Assembly (NCBI GenBank): GCA_024234395.1
Contig: JACKOH010000002.1
Span: 1,302,001-1,366,000, forward strand
Direction of reading: 5' to 3'
DNA length: 64,000 bases
DNA from: Pseudomonadales bacterium
GTDB taxonomy: Bacteria > Pseudomonadota > Gammaproteobacteria > Pseudomonadales > Pseudohongiellaceae
The translations under genes were made by a program, and so were the position numbers. Shown piece by piece: positions 7,673-16,291 of this stretch. Position 1 is the first letter of the stretch, and each line of letters starts with the position of its first letter. The notes under the pieces are model-generated. The model had not been told where the DNA came from. It saw only the letters and a list, made by a program, of their open reading frames with translations, and did no database searches.

Positions 7673-8476
7673 ATGCCCGAACTAATCGAATTTGCCAAAG
7701 CTGCGGCCATTCATGCCGGAGACCTGATTGTCCGCGAACGTCAGCAGAATTCCCTGCAGCACGATTTCAAAAACGGCAATGAGCTGGTGACCCAGGCCGA
7801 CCTGAAGGCCGACGCACTGATTACCGGCCTGATCAGGAAAACTTATCCCGGACACCTGATCCTGTCCGAAGAACTGGCACCGGACCTGGACAACGTCTCA
7901 CGGATCGACGGTGACCTGTGGATCGTGGACCCTATCGATGGCACGGTAAATTATGCTCATGGCCACTGTCAGTCGGCAGTCTCAATTGCCCATGCGCGGG
8001 AGGGCAGGATCGACATCGGGGTGGTCTATAATCCCTTTACCCGCGAGCTGTTCTGGGCGGAATCGGGGGGCGGAGCGTTTCTCAACGAGCAGCGCATCGA
8101 AGTCGCCCGGGAAAGTGAATTGCGGCGTGCGATCATAGCGACCGGGTTTCCCTACGATAAATCGACCCTGGAGCCCATGCTGGAGCGGGTCGCCAAGGTG
8201 CTGCGGGTGTGTGCCGACATTCGTCGCCTGGGGTCGGCGGCGCTGGATATCTGCTGGGTTGCCGCGGGCCGGCTGGACGGGTACTACGAGTCCCTGAGCC
8301 TGTGGGATTTTGCCGCTGCCCAGGTGATTGCCATCGAGGCAGGTGCGCAATACGGCCACTTTACCGAGGTACCGCCGGAAGTGGCGCCACAGTTTCATAC
8401 CGATGGTATTCTGGTTGCGAATCCGGAATTGTTTCCCAAGCTCAGGGAGATCCTGCGCGATGACGTAAACCGCTGA
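7673..8476 (+). CDS. inositol monophosphatase family phosphatase
   Basis: 267 aa Mg-dependent sugar/inositol phosphatase family (SuhB/CysQ/HisN type). Metal ligands are visible as Glu66-Glu67 in LSEEL, WIVDPIDGTVNY (Asp86, Asp89), and a C-terminal LSLWDFAAAQVIAIEAGA near 207-224. The usual Trp-Asp-x-Ala-Ala-Gly has Ala in place of Gly. Transcribed divergently from the GtrA-DprE operon with about 270 bases between. The substrate is not readable; a role in the arabinose pathway is possible from position only. Confidence 0.82.
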   Translation: MPELIEFAKAAAIHAGDLIVRERQQNSLQHDFKNGNELVTQADLKADALITGLIRKTYPGHLILSEELAPDLDNVSRIDGDLWIVDPIDGTVNYAHGHCQSAVSIAHAREGRIDIGVVYNPFTRELFWAESGGGAFLNEQRIEVARESELRRAIIATGFPYDKSTLEPMLERVAKVLRVCADIRRLGSAALDICWVAAGRLDGYYESLSLWDFAAAQVIAIEAGAQYGHFTEVPPEVAPQFHTDGILVANPELFPKLREILRDDVNR

Positions 8477-8766
8477 CGCCTTATGCCGATGGCTGAACCC
8501 GGCACCCCGGTCTGAGTCAGCTCTCCTGGCATGCCGATGGACGAATTGACGGCATGATGGGATTGACTGACTCTGCGCAAGCCCCTACATTGAATCGGAC
8601 GATGTGACGTCTTATCGTTTCATACCATCGCCTGGGGGGGCGAGGTAGCTCTCCCGACACTTATCCATTTTGCAGACAGGCAGTTGCTGAATCAGCCGCG
8701 GGTTTTTCGACCGCCCGCGAGTCGTTAAGCGAATCACCGCAGCGCCTGACACAGGAGCTATCAATC

Positions 8767-10488
8767 ATGTCCAGACCTTTAGCCAAAATCATGCTGCTGG
8801 CGTCGCTGCTGTTACCGGTCGCGGGGTGGGCAGCGGACCGGGTGGGAGACTTCTCCCTGTTGGATCAGGACGGTTATTTTCACCAGATGAGCTGGTATAA
8901 CGATCACGCGGCGATTGCCTTGCTGGTTCAGGCCAACGGCAGCGAAGCGTCCACTTCTGTTTACGCTGCATATCAGGCGCTGCAACAGACCTATGCCGAT
9001 CGCGGTATCCAGTTTTTCATGATCAACCCCATGGGAAGATCCAATCGGGCGGCAGTGGCTGAGGAGCTGGCCCGATATGGAATCACCGACATTCCGGTAC
9101 TGATGGACGATACTCAGTACATTTCGGAAGCCCTGGGTATCGATAAAACCGGCGAGGTACTGGTTTACAGTCCCAGGTCCTTCAGCGTGGAATTCCGCGG
9201 CCCGGTCGGCGACGAGCTGACCCGGGCGTTGGAGGCGATTACAACCGGCGCAGCGGTGCCGGTCGCTGCAGTGGCGATGGAAGGTGATCAGGTCAGCTAT
9301 CCGGCCCGTGCCGCCCAGCAGCAGAATCTGCCTTCCTACGAGCGGGAAATCGCTCCGATCATTGCCGAAAACTGCGCCTCCTGCCATCGGGAAGGGGGTA
9401 TTGCGCCATTTGCCCTTAACAGTCACGCGATGGTTCAGGGCTGGTCGCCGATGATTCGCGAAGTGCTGATGACCAAGCGCATGCCGCCGGGCCAGATCGA
9501 TGGCCATATCGGTGAATTCATCAACGACATGCTGGTGTCCGACAGCGATCAGCAGAAGCTCCTGCACTGGATCGATGCCGGTGCGCCGAAAGACGGCCAG
9601 TCCGATCCGCTGGCGGCACTGACCTGGCCCGATAGCAAGTGGGCCTTTGGCGAACCGGATTACATCATCAAAGTCCCACCCCAGACTATTCCCGCCACCG
9701 GGGTGCTGGATTACATCCATGTGGTGGTTCCAATCGATACCGATAAGGATTACTGGGTGCAGGGCAGTCAGTACACGGCCGGCGACCGGACCGTATTGCA
9801 CCATACCCTGAACAGCCTGATTCCACCGGATGCCGGAAACCGGCGCGGCGGATTTCTGGGTGGCGGCGACCCTGATGCTGCCAACATTACCGCGTATATC
9901 CCCGGGGCTGAGCCGGAATGGATGCCGGAAAATACCGGTGGCCTGCTGAAGAAGGGCTCCAAACTGGCACTGCAGCTGCATTACACCACCAACGGTCGGG
10001 AGACCGTCGACGCCAGTGAGATCGGATTGTGGTTCTATCCGGACGACGAAGTTCCGGAAAAACGCCTGTCCGGGGCCTGTGCCTGTATTTTCACGCCGAC
10101 CTGGACCAATATCCCGCCATACGATCCGGAGTTCACTCAGCAGGCCAGTGTCACCCTGAGCAGGGCAGCCTACCTGCGCAGCTTTACTCCGCATATGCAC
10201 TTTCGCGGCAAATACATGCGCTTTTTTGCTGAATACCCTGACGGCAACCGGGAAGAGCTGATCAATATCGCCAACTACAACTACAACTGGCAGTTGGCCT
10301 ACACCTACCAGGAACCCCGACTCATGCCCGCCGGCACCCGGCTGGTGGCGGTCGGAGCATTCGATAATTCCGTGCAGAATCCCGACAATCCGGATCCGTC
10401 CCGGTCGGTCCCCTGGGGACAGCAGAGCTGGGATGAAATGTTCTTCGGGGCGATGCAATGGGTCTATACTGACGACGGCGGGGAATAA
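8767..10488 (+). CDS. redoxin-cytochrome c-PHM-like copper monooxygenase fusion
   Basis: 573 aa, exported (signal MSRPLAKIMLLASLLLPVAGWA). Domain 1 (about 24-160) is AhpC/TSA redoxin-like but lacks the active-site cysteine: NGSEAST stands where the nearby redoxin (15361-15960) has NGCPIAR. Domain 2 (about 190-285) is a heme c domain with CASCH at 203-207. Domain 3 (about 300-573) resembles ascorbate-dependent type II copper monooxygenases, with candidate ligands His345/His346, His405, His476/His478 (HMH) and Met558 (DEM). This suggests a periplasmic oxygenase with its own electron-transfer heme; the substrate is unknown. AGGAG ribosome site at good spacing. Monocistronic, ending at a strong terminator. 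Confidence 0.8.
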   Translation: MSRPLAKIMLLASLLLPVAGWAADRVGDFSLLDQDGYFHQMSWYNDHAAIALLVQANGSEASTSVYAAYQALQQTYADRGIQFFMINPMGRSNRAAVAEELARYGITDIPVLMDDTQYISEALGIDKTGEVLVYSPRSFSVEFRGPVGDELTRALEAITTGAAVPVAAVAMEGDQVSYPARAAQQQNLPSYEREIAPIIAENCASCHREGGIAPFALNSHAMVQGWSPMIREVLMTKRMPPGQIDGHIGEFINDMLVSDSDQQKLLHWIDAGAPKDGQSDPLAALTWPDSKWAFGEPDYIIKVPPQTIPATGVLDYIHVVVPIDTDKDYWVQGSQYTAGDRTVLHHTLNSLIPPDAGNRRGGFLGGGDPDAANITAYIPGAEPEWMPENTGGLLKKGSKLALQLHYTTNGRETVDASEIGLWFYPDDEVPEKRLSGACACIFTPTWTNIPPYDPEFTQQASVTLSRAAYLRSFTPHMHFRGKYMRFFAEYPDGNREELINIANYNYNWQLAYTYQEPRLMPAGTRLVAVGAFDNSVQNPDNPDPSRSVPWGQQSWDEMFFGAMQWVYTDDGGE

Positions 10489-10516
10489 TCGCGGTCGTTT
10501 TTCGCTCTGATCTATG

Positions 10517-10560
10517 CTGCAAAAAGCCCGGCTTCCCGGAGGAAGCCGGGCTTTTTGCAG
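10517..10560. terminator. bidirectional rho-independent terminator
   Basis: Perfect inverted repeat: CTGCAAAAAGCCCGGCTTCC, loop CGGA, then its complement ending in CTTTTTGCAG. A-tract on the left and T-tract on the right serve both strands. It separates the convergent monooxygenase fusion gene and the DUF3237 gene. Confidence 0.92.
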
Positions 10561-10604
10561 TTTCCCCAATGGCGACGCGTTATCTCATTGACCCCTAAGA
10601 ATCC

Positions 10605-11114
10605 TCAGAGAATGCGCCAGATGTCATAGGCGATCTTGCCTTCCACATTCTTGTTTTTCCCCACGGCTACCAGGTGGTTTAGCCAGACGTATTTCTCGGA
10701 CGCTGTATTGAAGACCGGTGTAACCCGCCAGTAGAGGCCGCTGTCGCTGCGGACCAACATGCCCTTGTAGGTCATGTAGATGTAGGCTCCATCGTCGGTC
10801 AGCAGGGTGATGCGCACGTCCAGGCTGCTGTGTCCGTCTACCTGGGTGATCCAGTCAGCGCCGCCCGGTAACACAGTTCCCCGTAAACCGGGGCCACTGA
10901 AACTGCCACCACTCAGCGGAGCAATCCGGGTATGACCGGTGTCAATCTGGGGATCGCCATCCAGCAGCAGCTCCATCAGGTATTCCGATTCCAGTTCGCT
11001 GGCAGGTTGCTGGGCAGACACTGGCAGGCTGGTCACTACTGAAGCGGTTGCCAGTGCGGCGGCACCGGCCCTGACAAAATTCCGGCGCGATATTCTGGTG
11101 TTTGGGTTGCGCAT
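10605..11114 (-). CDS. Tat-exported DUF3237 protein
   Basis: 169 aa. The N-terminus MRNPNTRISRRNFVRAGAAA is a twin-arginine signal ending near LPVSAQ. The remainder matches the DUF3237 fold: APLSGGSFSGPGLRGTVLPG, DDGAYIYMTYKG, and a late YVWLNHLVAVG. Function of the family is unknown; members are often beside redox or aromatic-degradation genes. Start at ATG 11114 with GGAG 7 bases upstream; the frame is open to 11231 without a signal. It faces the copper/heme fusion gene across the terminator. Confidence 0.8.
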   Translation of the reverse strand: MRNPNTRISRRNFVRAGAAALATASVVTSLPVSAQQPASELESEYLMELLLDGDPQIDTGHTRIAPLSGGSFSGPGLRGTVLPGGADWITQVDGHSSLDVRITLLTDDGAYIYMTYKGMLVRSDSGLYWRVTPVFNTASEKYVWLNHLVAVGKNKNVEGKIAYDIWRIL

Positions 11115-11205
11115 TGCTTGCTCCGATTCTGGTCTGAATTGGTCAGCATACCTGTTTGGTTCGCCAGGTAAAGAGACAACGGTCGCTGCTGGTATTACGC
11201 TGAGC

Positions 11206-13518
11206 TCATAGACGCCGGAACGCCAATCCACCCCGGTCGAAGCGTTTCAAGATGGTAGGTAGAAACAGCAGATCCAGCAGCAGCGCCAGGATCACAATCG
11301 GTACCAACAGTCTGGCCGATTGCTGGAAGTACAGGGTGCTGGCGCCCATCAGAATCGTCGTACCCAGTGCCAGTACCGCGGTGGTAACGATCAGGGCGGG
11401 CCCGGCGGTTTCCAGTGACAGATTGAAAGCGGTGTCTATCGACAGGCCCCGCTGGCGAGCGCCGAGATAGTGGGTAAGCAGATGGACCGTGTCGTCGACC
11501 ACCAGCCCGATACTGATACTGAACAGCATCATGACAAAAGGATCCAGCTGTCCCACAAAGAGTCCCCAGACACCGAACACCATGGTGGCAGGCAGCAGAT
11601 TGGGGATCACGCTAAGCAGCCCGAAATAGAGGCTGCGGAATCCGATCACCAGGGTCAGGGTTATCAGCAGCAGGCTGAGACTGTAACCCTGCAACAGTTC
11701 CACGGTAATGAGGCTGTCCATCCTGGCAAAGACGATCAGCGGGCTGCCATGAAGAATCCCGGCGCCGGGCACGGTTTCCCGGAAACGGGAGGTAATCTTT
11801 TCATCCAGCTCGATCAACTGCTGATTGCTCAGCGGGACCGCGTTGACGGCCAGGCGGATGGTGGAATCATAATCGTCAATGAAGTTGGCCAGCGGAAAGT
11901 CCGGAAACTCAAAACTCTGGTAGGCGCCCAGGTCGGTGGCGATCGCGTTGACGTCGTCGGGGATCGTGTAATAGGCCGGGTCCTGACCGCCCCGTGCCAT
12001 GTGGATGGTTTTTACCACTTCCACCAGGCTGCCGGCATTGTCGACCTCCGGCTGGGCAGTCAGCCAGCTGCTGAAAGACTCAACCTGGTGCAGGAACGCG
12101 GGCTCGATAACGCCGCCGGGTTCGGCACTACTCAGTCCGTAAACCAGGGTTGGCCCCCGCTGCAGACCCCGATTGACGACTTCATAGTATTTTCCCACTT
12201 CGGAGCCGGAGTCGATAAAGTCCAGCCGGTCGAAATCGGTTTCATTCAGGGGCAGCATCAGCAGGGTGACCAGCGCGACTGCCCCGCAACCGTAAAACAG
12301 CATCCGGTCCCGGCGCTGCCAGAAGGGGATAACCTGCCGGATCAGCCGATTGGGCAGTACCGCGTCCATGGTTCTGCCGTGGGCTCGGGTCTTGATGGAA
12401 ACCCAGATCAGCAGGGCTGGCAGCAGGGTGAAGGTGTAGAGCAGCGCGAAGGCAATGCCGAGAGCGACGATACGACCGAAGTCCTGTATTGCCGGGGAGG
12501 AGCTGAGATTCAGGGACAGAAAGCCGATTGCGGTAGTGACGGTAGCCAGCAGAACCGGTCGGAAATTGTGTTCGATGCTGAATTCCATGGCCTGCTCGTA
12601 GCTGCGGTCACGGAACAGCTGCTGCTTGTAGACAGAGATGATATGCACGCTGTGGGCCACCGAAATGATGATCACCACCAGCGGTGCGATAACCGAAACA
12701 GTATTGAAACCGACACCCAGGAAGCCCAGCAGACCTACCGTGGAGATGATCGACAGCAGGGCCTGCGCCAGGATACAGGCGCCGAAGCTGACCGAGTGAA
12801 AACAGTAGCAGATGGTAAGGACGCAGATCAGAATCACCACCGGCAGCAGGGTGGTCAGATCCCTGATCATGGCGTCCTCCGTGGACCGCTCGAAGAGGGC
12901 GTCGCTGTTGGCATAGATGCCGATTTCTGGATGCCCGGTACGCAAGGCCTGGAGCAGGTCCAGGGTCTGATCCGCCAGCTGCAGGCGCTCGCGCTGAGCA
13001 GTCTGGTCGGGGTCGAGGAACACGGTGGCAAAGGTGAGGCCGGCGTCCGCGCTCAACAGGGTCCCCATCAACAGCGGGTCCTCCAGGGCCAGATCCTGGC
13101 GGGCCCTTAACTGCTCAGGGCTGTATTGTTCCGAGGGTTGTTCGAAAAGCACAAAGTTACGTTGCGGGGATCGGTAGCTCAGCAGTGACGACAATCGGGT
13201 CGCCCCCGGCAGCGCCTGGTAGCGTTCATTCAGGTCGCGCAGGGCGGCGAGAGTCTGTTGATTGAACACACTGCCGTACTGGTCGCCAGCCGTCAGGGCG
13301 AAGGTGATCGTCCAAGGGGTCGGGAAGCGCTCCTCCATCGCTACCAGCTCATCCAGCAGCGGGTCGCTATCGCTGAGCAGTTCTGCAACCGAGGTGTTGA
13401 AGCGGGTCATGACCAGGCCACTGCCACACAGCAGACCAAGCAGCAGGCTCAGGACCAGCAGGGTCCTGCGCTGATTGACCAGCCAATTGCCGCCGGCCTG
13501 GGTTCCGGGTTCAGACAT
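11206..13518 (-). CDS. RND superfamily (MMPL-type) exporter
   Basis: 770 aa inner-membrane protein with the duplicated RND layout: one helix, a large periplasmic loop, five to six helices, then the same again. Typical segments are VIAPLVVIIISVAHSVHII and, in the second half, MLFSISIGLVVDDTVHLLTHY. Such standalone MMPL-like proteins usually export lipids or hydrophobic compounds using the proton gradient; no membrane-fusion or outer-membrane partner is adjacent. Start at ATG 13518 (MSEPGTQAGGNW); the frame upstream runs into the lysR gene. It begins 16 bases after the lysR stop, so the two may share a transcript. Confidence 0.85.
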   Translation of the reverse strand: MSEPGTQAGGNWLVNQRRTLLVLSLLLGLLCGSGLVMTRFNTSVAELLSDSDPLLDELVAMEERFPTPWTITFALTAGDQYGSVFNQQTLAALRDLNERYQALPGATRLSSLLSYRSPQRNFVLFEQPSEQYSPEQLRARQDLALEDPLLMGTLLSADAGLTFATVFLDPDQTAQRERLQLADQTLDLLQALRTGHPEIGIYANSDALFERSTEDAMIRDLTTLLPVVILICVLTICYCFHSVSFGACILAQALLSIISTVGLLGFLGVGFNTVSVIAPLVVIIISVAHSVHIISVYKQQLFRDRSYEQAMEFSIEHNFRPVLLATVTTAIGFLSLNLSSSPAIQDFGRIVALGIAFALLYTFTLLPALLIWVSIKTRAHGRTMDAVLPNRLIRQVIPFWQRRDRMLFYGCGAVALVTLLMLPLNETDFDRLDFIDSGSEVGKYYEVVNRGLQRGPTLVYGLSSAEPGGVIEPAFLHQVESFSSWLTAQPEVDNAGSLVEVVKTIHMARGGQDPAYYTIPDDVNAIATDLGAYQSFEFPDFPLANFIDDYDSTIRLAVNAVPLSNQQLIELDEKITSRFRETVPGAGILHGSPLIVFARMDSLITVELLQGYSLSLLLITLTLVIGFRSLYFGLLSVIPNLLPATMVFGVWGLFVGQLDPFVMMLFSISIGLVVDDTVHLLTHYLGARQRGLSIDTAFNLSLETAGPALIVTTAVLALGTTILMGASTLYFQQSARLLVPIVILALLLDLLFLPTILKRFDRGGLAFRRL

Positions 13519-13534
13519 GCCTCGAAAGTTCCGA

Positions 13535-14413
13535 TCAGTAATTCCGGCACAGGTCCAGCCAGCTGACAATGCCACTGCTCCTGAACTTCTGCCGGTGGAG
13601 AATGAAATAGAATTTGCGCCGCCAGTTACGGTGCGGTGCTTCCAGCGGTACCAGTGATCCCCGTTTAAACGCTTCCTCCAGCGCGATCCGAGACAGGCAA
13701 CCGATGCCGAGGTTGGCTTCCACGGCCCGCTTTATCCCTTCGGTATGCTGTAATTCCAGCAACAGGTGAATGTCAGATAGTAAACCGGACATGGCACGAT
13801 CGAAAGCCTGGCGCGTGCCGGAACCGGTTTCCCTGACTATCCAGTCCACCTGCAGGAGGTCTTTGTCGGTCAGGCGCCCCTGCCTGGCGAGGGGATGCTG
13901 TGGAGCACAGAACAGAGTCAGCTCGTCATCCCGCCAGGGGATGACATCCAGGTCCGGATCCTGCAATTCACCCTCCACCAGGCCAACATCGAGTTCGAAG
14001 TTCCTGACCTTGCCGGCGATGGCACGGGTGTTCTCGACATTGAGTTCGACCCGGGAATCCGGATGCTGGGACATGAACCGGGCGATGATACCGACAGCCA
14101 GGTAATTGCCGATGGTCAGCGTCGCCCCGACTTTGATGGTACCGATTTCGGCATGATTGAGCAGACCCTGTTCGAATTCCTCCGCCTGGGCCAGCAGGGC
14201 CTCGGCCCGGGGCCGGACCAGCCGGCCCAGTTCATTCAGCTGCAGGCGTTTGCCCATCCGGTCGAACAGGCTTACGCCGAAGCGTTGTTCAAATTCCTTT
14301 ACCGCCGTGCTCGCCGCGGACTGGGACAGGGCCAGGCTTCCAGCTGCCTGGGTGACATTCTCGAAATGAGCGACTGCCAGGAACACCTCCAGCTGGCGCA
14401 GGGTGAGGCGCAT
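13535..14413 (-). CDS. finR: LysR family regulator, FinR-like
   Basis: 292 aa. N-terminal winged helix (MRLTLRQLEVFLAVAHFENV, then QAAGSLALSQSAASTAVKEF) and a C-terminal periplasmic-binding-like effector domain. It is divergently transcribed from the ferredoxin-NADP reductase gene across an AT-rich 160-base region, the same arrangement as finR-fpr in pseudomonads, where FinR activates fpr under oxidative stress. The symbol rests on this arrangement plus family, not on a full alignment. Its stop is followed after 16 bases by the RND exporter. Confidence 0.8.
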   Translation of the reverse strand: MRLTLRQLEVFLAVAHFENVTQAAGSLALSQSAASTAVKEFEQRFGVSLFDRMGKRLQLNELGRLVRPRAEALLAQAEEFEQGLLNHAEIGTIKVGATLTIGNYLAVGIIARFMSQHPDSRVELNVENTRAIAGKVRNFELDVGLVEGELQDPDLDVIPWRDDELTLFCAPQHPLARQGRLTDKDLLQVDWIVRETGSGTRQAFDRAMSGLLSDIHLLLELQHTEGIKRAVEANLGIGCLSRIALEEAFKRGSLVPLEAPHRNWRRKFYFILHRQKFRSSGIVSWLDLCRNY

Positions 14414-14576
14414 GGGATTTATCCTCGATCACCGGACCGGTGCGGTAAATTGACCATTATAAGAACTTTATATAAATAAAATAGATATAAGATATAAAAA
14501 TAATCAATTTTACAGATAACAGAGGGGCTCCTAGACTGTGCTGACAATCCGCAATCCAGCACAGGACGCAAAACTC
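14414..14576. promoter_or_regulatory. divergent finR/fpr regulatory region
   Basis: The stretch 14457-14520 is strikingly AT-rich (TATAAGAACTTTATATAAA, then ATAGATATAAGATATAAAA) in a GC-rich window. It lies between the divergent LysR and Fpr genes, where a LysR box and both promoters are expected. The exact operator was not resolved. Confidence 0.55.
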
Positions 14577-15350
14577 ATGGCAGCACTTTCCCGACAGAGC
14601 GTGACCAGCGTACACCACTGGAACGACTCCCTGTTTACCTTCCGCACCACCCGTGACCGCAGTCTGCGATTTGAAAATGGTCACTTTGTGATGGTAGGGA
14701 TGGAAGTGGAGGGGCGTCCGCTAATGAGAGCCTACAGTATCGCCAGCGCCAACTATGACGAGGAACTGGAGTTCCTCAGCATCAAGGTCGCGGACGGTCC
14801 ACTCACCTCGAGGCTGCAGAATATCAAGGTCGGCGACGAACTGTTCATCAGCAGCAAACCGACCGGCACGCTGGTTGTCGATCATCTGTTGCCCGGCCGC
14901 AACCTGTACCTGCTCGGTACCGGGACCGGACTGGCACCGTTTATGAGTATCATCCGTGATCCTGATACCTATGAGCGCTTCGATCGGGTGATACTGACTC
15001 ATGGTGTGCGTCGGGTCAGTGACCTGGCTTACCAGGATGTGATCCTGGACGAACTGCCCAACAATGAATATTTCGGTGACCTGGTCAGGGAAAAGCTGAT
15101 TTATTATCCGACAGTGACTCGCGAGACGTTTCGTAACCAGGGACGCCTGACCGACCTGATGACCGCCGGCAAACTGTTTGCGGATATCGGGCTGACACCT
15201 CCGGACCTGGAAAACGACCGATTCATGATCTGTGGCAGCCCCAGCATGTTGAAAGATACCTGCGGTATTCTGGATGACTGGGGCTTTCAGGAATCACGAC
15301 ACGGCATTCAGGGTCACTACGTGATTGAAAGAGCTTTCGTGGAATCCTGA
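14577..15350 (+). CDS. fpr: ferredoxin--NADP+ reductase
   Basis: 257 aa FAD enzyme that moves electrons between NADPH and ferredoxin or flavodoxin. Seen: VHHWNDSLFTFRTTRD, RAYSIASANYDEELEF (FAD binding), DGPLTSRLQNIKVGD, LLGTGTGLAPFMSIIRDP (NADP-binding), and ICGSPSMLKD. Start at ATG 14577 matches where bacterial Fpr proteins begin; the frame opens at a GTG 39 bases upstream without family residues. Expected to be regulated by the divergent LysR protein. Confidence 0.95.
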   Translation: MAALSRQSVTSVHHWNDSLFTFRTTRDRSLRFENGHFVMVGMEVEGRPLMRAYSIASANYDEELEFLSIKVADGPLTSRLQNIKVGDELFISSKPTGTLVVDHLLPGRNLYLLGTGTGLAPFMSIIRDPDTYERFDRVILTHGVRRVSDLAYQDVILDELPNNEYFGDLVREKLIYYPTVTRETFRNQGRLTDLMTAGKLFADIGLTPPDLENDRFMICGSPSMLKDTCGILDDWGFQESRHGIQGHYVIERAFVES

Positions 15351-15360
15351 AGCTGCCGCT

Positions 15361-15960
15361 TCAGGAGCCGAAAATGGCGATCAGGCAGCCCTTCGAATCC
15401 GGAATGTCCTGCATGTCCACCGTGCCGCCCGCGAGAACCGTGTTCAGGGCATCCTTCAGGTAGTGCCGGGACGCACTGTTACGCTGAGTCTCGTATCCCA
15501 GCTGATCATTGATGGGACCGCGAAACAGTACTTCGCGGGTACGGGGATCCACGATAAACACTTCTGCAGTCCGTTCCACACCGAGCGCCTTCGCCAGTTC
15601 CTGACCGGTGTCCTTGAGAATGGGAAAATCTATTCCGAAATGTTCGGCTTCCCTGCTGATCGCTGCAGGCGTGTCCTGAATGTTTGAATTGAAAGCCAGG
15701 AATTCGATGTCCCGGTCGGCAAATTCAGCCCGTACTTCACGCAGGCTCGGCAGGGCGATTCGGGCAATGGGGCAGCCATTGCCCTGCACGTAGAAAACCA
15801 CAAACTCGTTTTCCTGATACTGGTCCAGGCTGTGCACCGCGCCATACTGGTCAGTCAGGGAGAATTCCGGAATCGACTTGAGCCAGTCCTCCGCCGCGAG
15901 TCCGCATTGAGCTGCCGCCATCAGCAGTCCTGCCAACACTATGCCGGTCACCGACTTCAT
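15361..15960 (-). CDS. periplasmic redoxin (AhpC/TSA-like)
   Basis: 199 aa, with signal MKSVTGIVLAGLLMAAAQCGLA. Thioredoxin-fold redoxin: FSLTDQYGAVHSLDQY, active region YVQGNGCPIARIALPSL with one cysteine, and FLAFNSNIQDT. A second cysteine lies near the C-terminus (SKGCLIAIF). It is clearly related to the N-terminal domain of the 8767-10488 fusion, which has lost this cysteine. Probable thiol peroxidase or thiol-disulfide function. AGGAG ribosome site 7 bases before ATG 15960. It converges on fpr with a 10-base gap. Confidence 0.82.
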   Translation of the reverse strand: MKSVTGIVLAGLLMAAAQCGLAAEDWLKSIPEFSLTDQYGAVHSLDQYQENEFVVFYVQGNGCPIARIALPSLREVRAEFADRDIEFLAFNSNIQDTPAAISREAEHFGIDFPILKDTGQELAKALGVERTAEVFIVDPRTREVLFRGPINDQLGYETQRNSASRHYLKDALNTVLAGGTVDMQDIPDSKGCLIAIFGS

Positions 15961-16291
15961 AAAATTCTCCTGACGTTATCGGGTTGGGGTTCCACCGCAT
16001 TATTCTAGCATTGGTCCGCCAGGCCGAAACCAGTATCAGCCCGAGAGATTGATAACTGATTCCTTAAAAATCAGCGTTTCAGGCCAGGGTGTGAGGAAAA
16101 TGCGCCGAAAGGAACGGGGTTTCTACAGGCGTTTTCCAAACAGATCGACCAGTGTGACGGCTATTCCAGGAACCGGATCGGCGGGACAGCGAAGCGGCTT
16201 CCGGTTCAGGCGTCGTCAACGTCCGCATAAACACGTATAGTGTGCGCTCTGTCCATCCGGGCAACGCTATCAGGTAAATCAGGTAACCGTT
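15961..16291. other. intergenic region, no gene seen
   Basis: 331 bases between divergent redoxin and RND genes. Short frames here show no family features. A weak inverted repeat (CTGATT...AATCAG, 16056-16074) and a TATAGT (16236-16241) that could be a -10 box of the RND gene are the only signals noticed. Confidence 0.4.

Noticed and set aside
8812..10569. 585-codon open frame on the minus strand
   Set aside because: It lies almost wholly antisense to the redoxin/cytochrome/monooxygenase gene, has no family motifs, and would run through the strong terminator at 10517-10560.
11470..13110. 546-codon open frame on the plus strand
   Set aside because: Antisense to an RND exporter with clear motifs; its product is Gln/Asp/Gly-rich without a fold, a typical GC-skew shadow.
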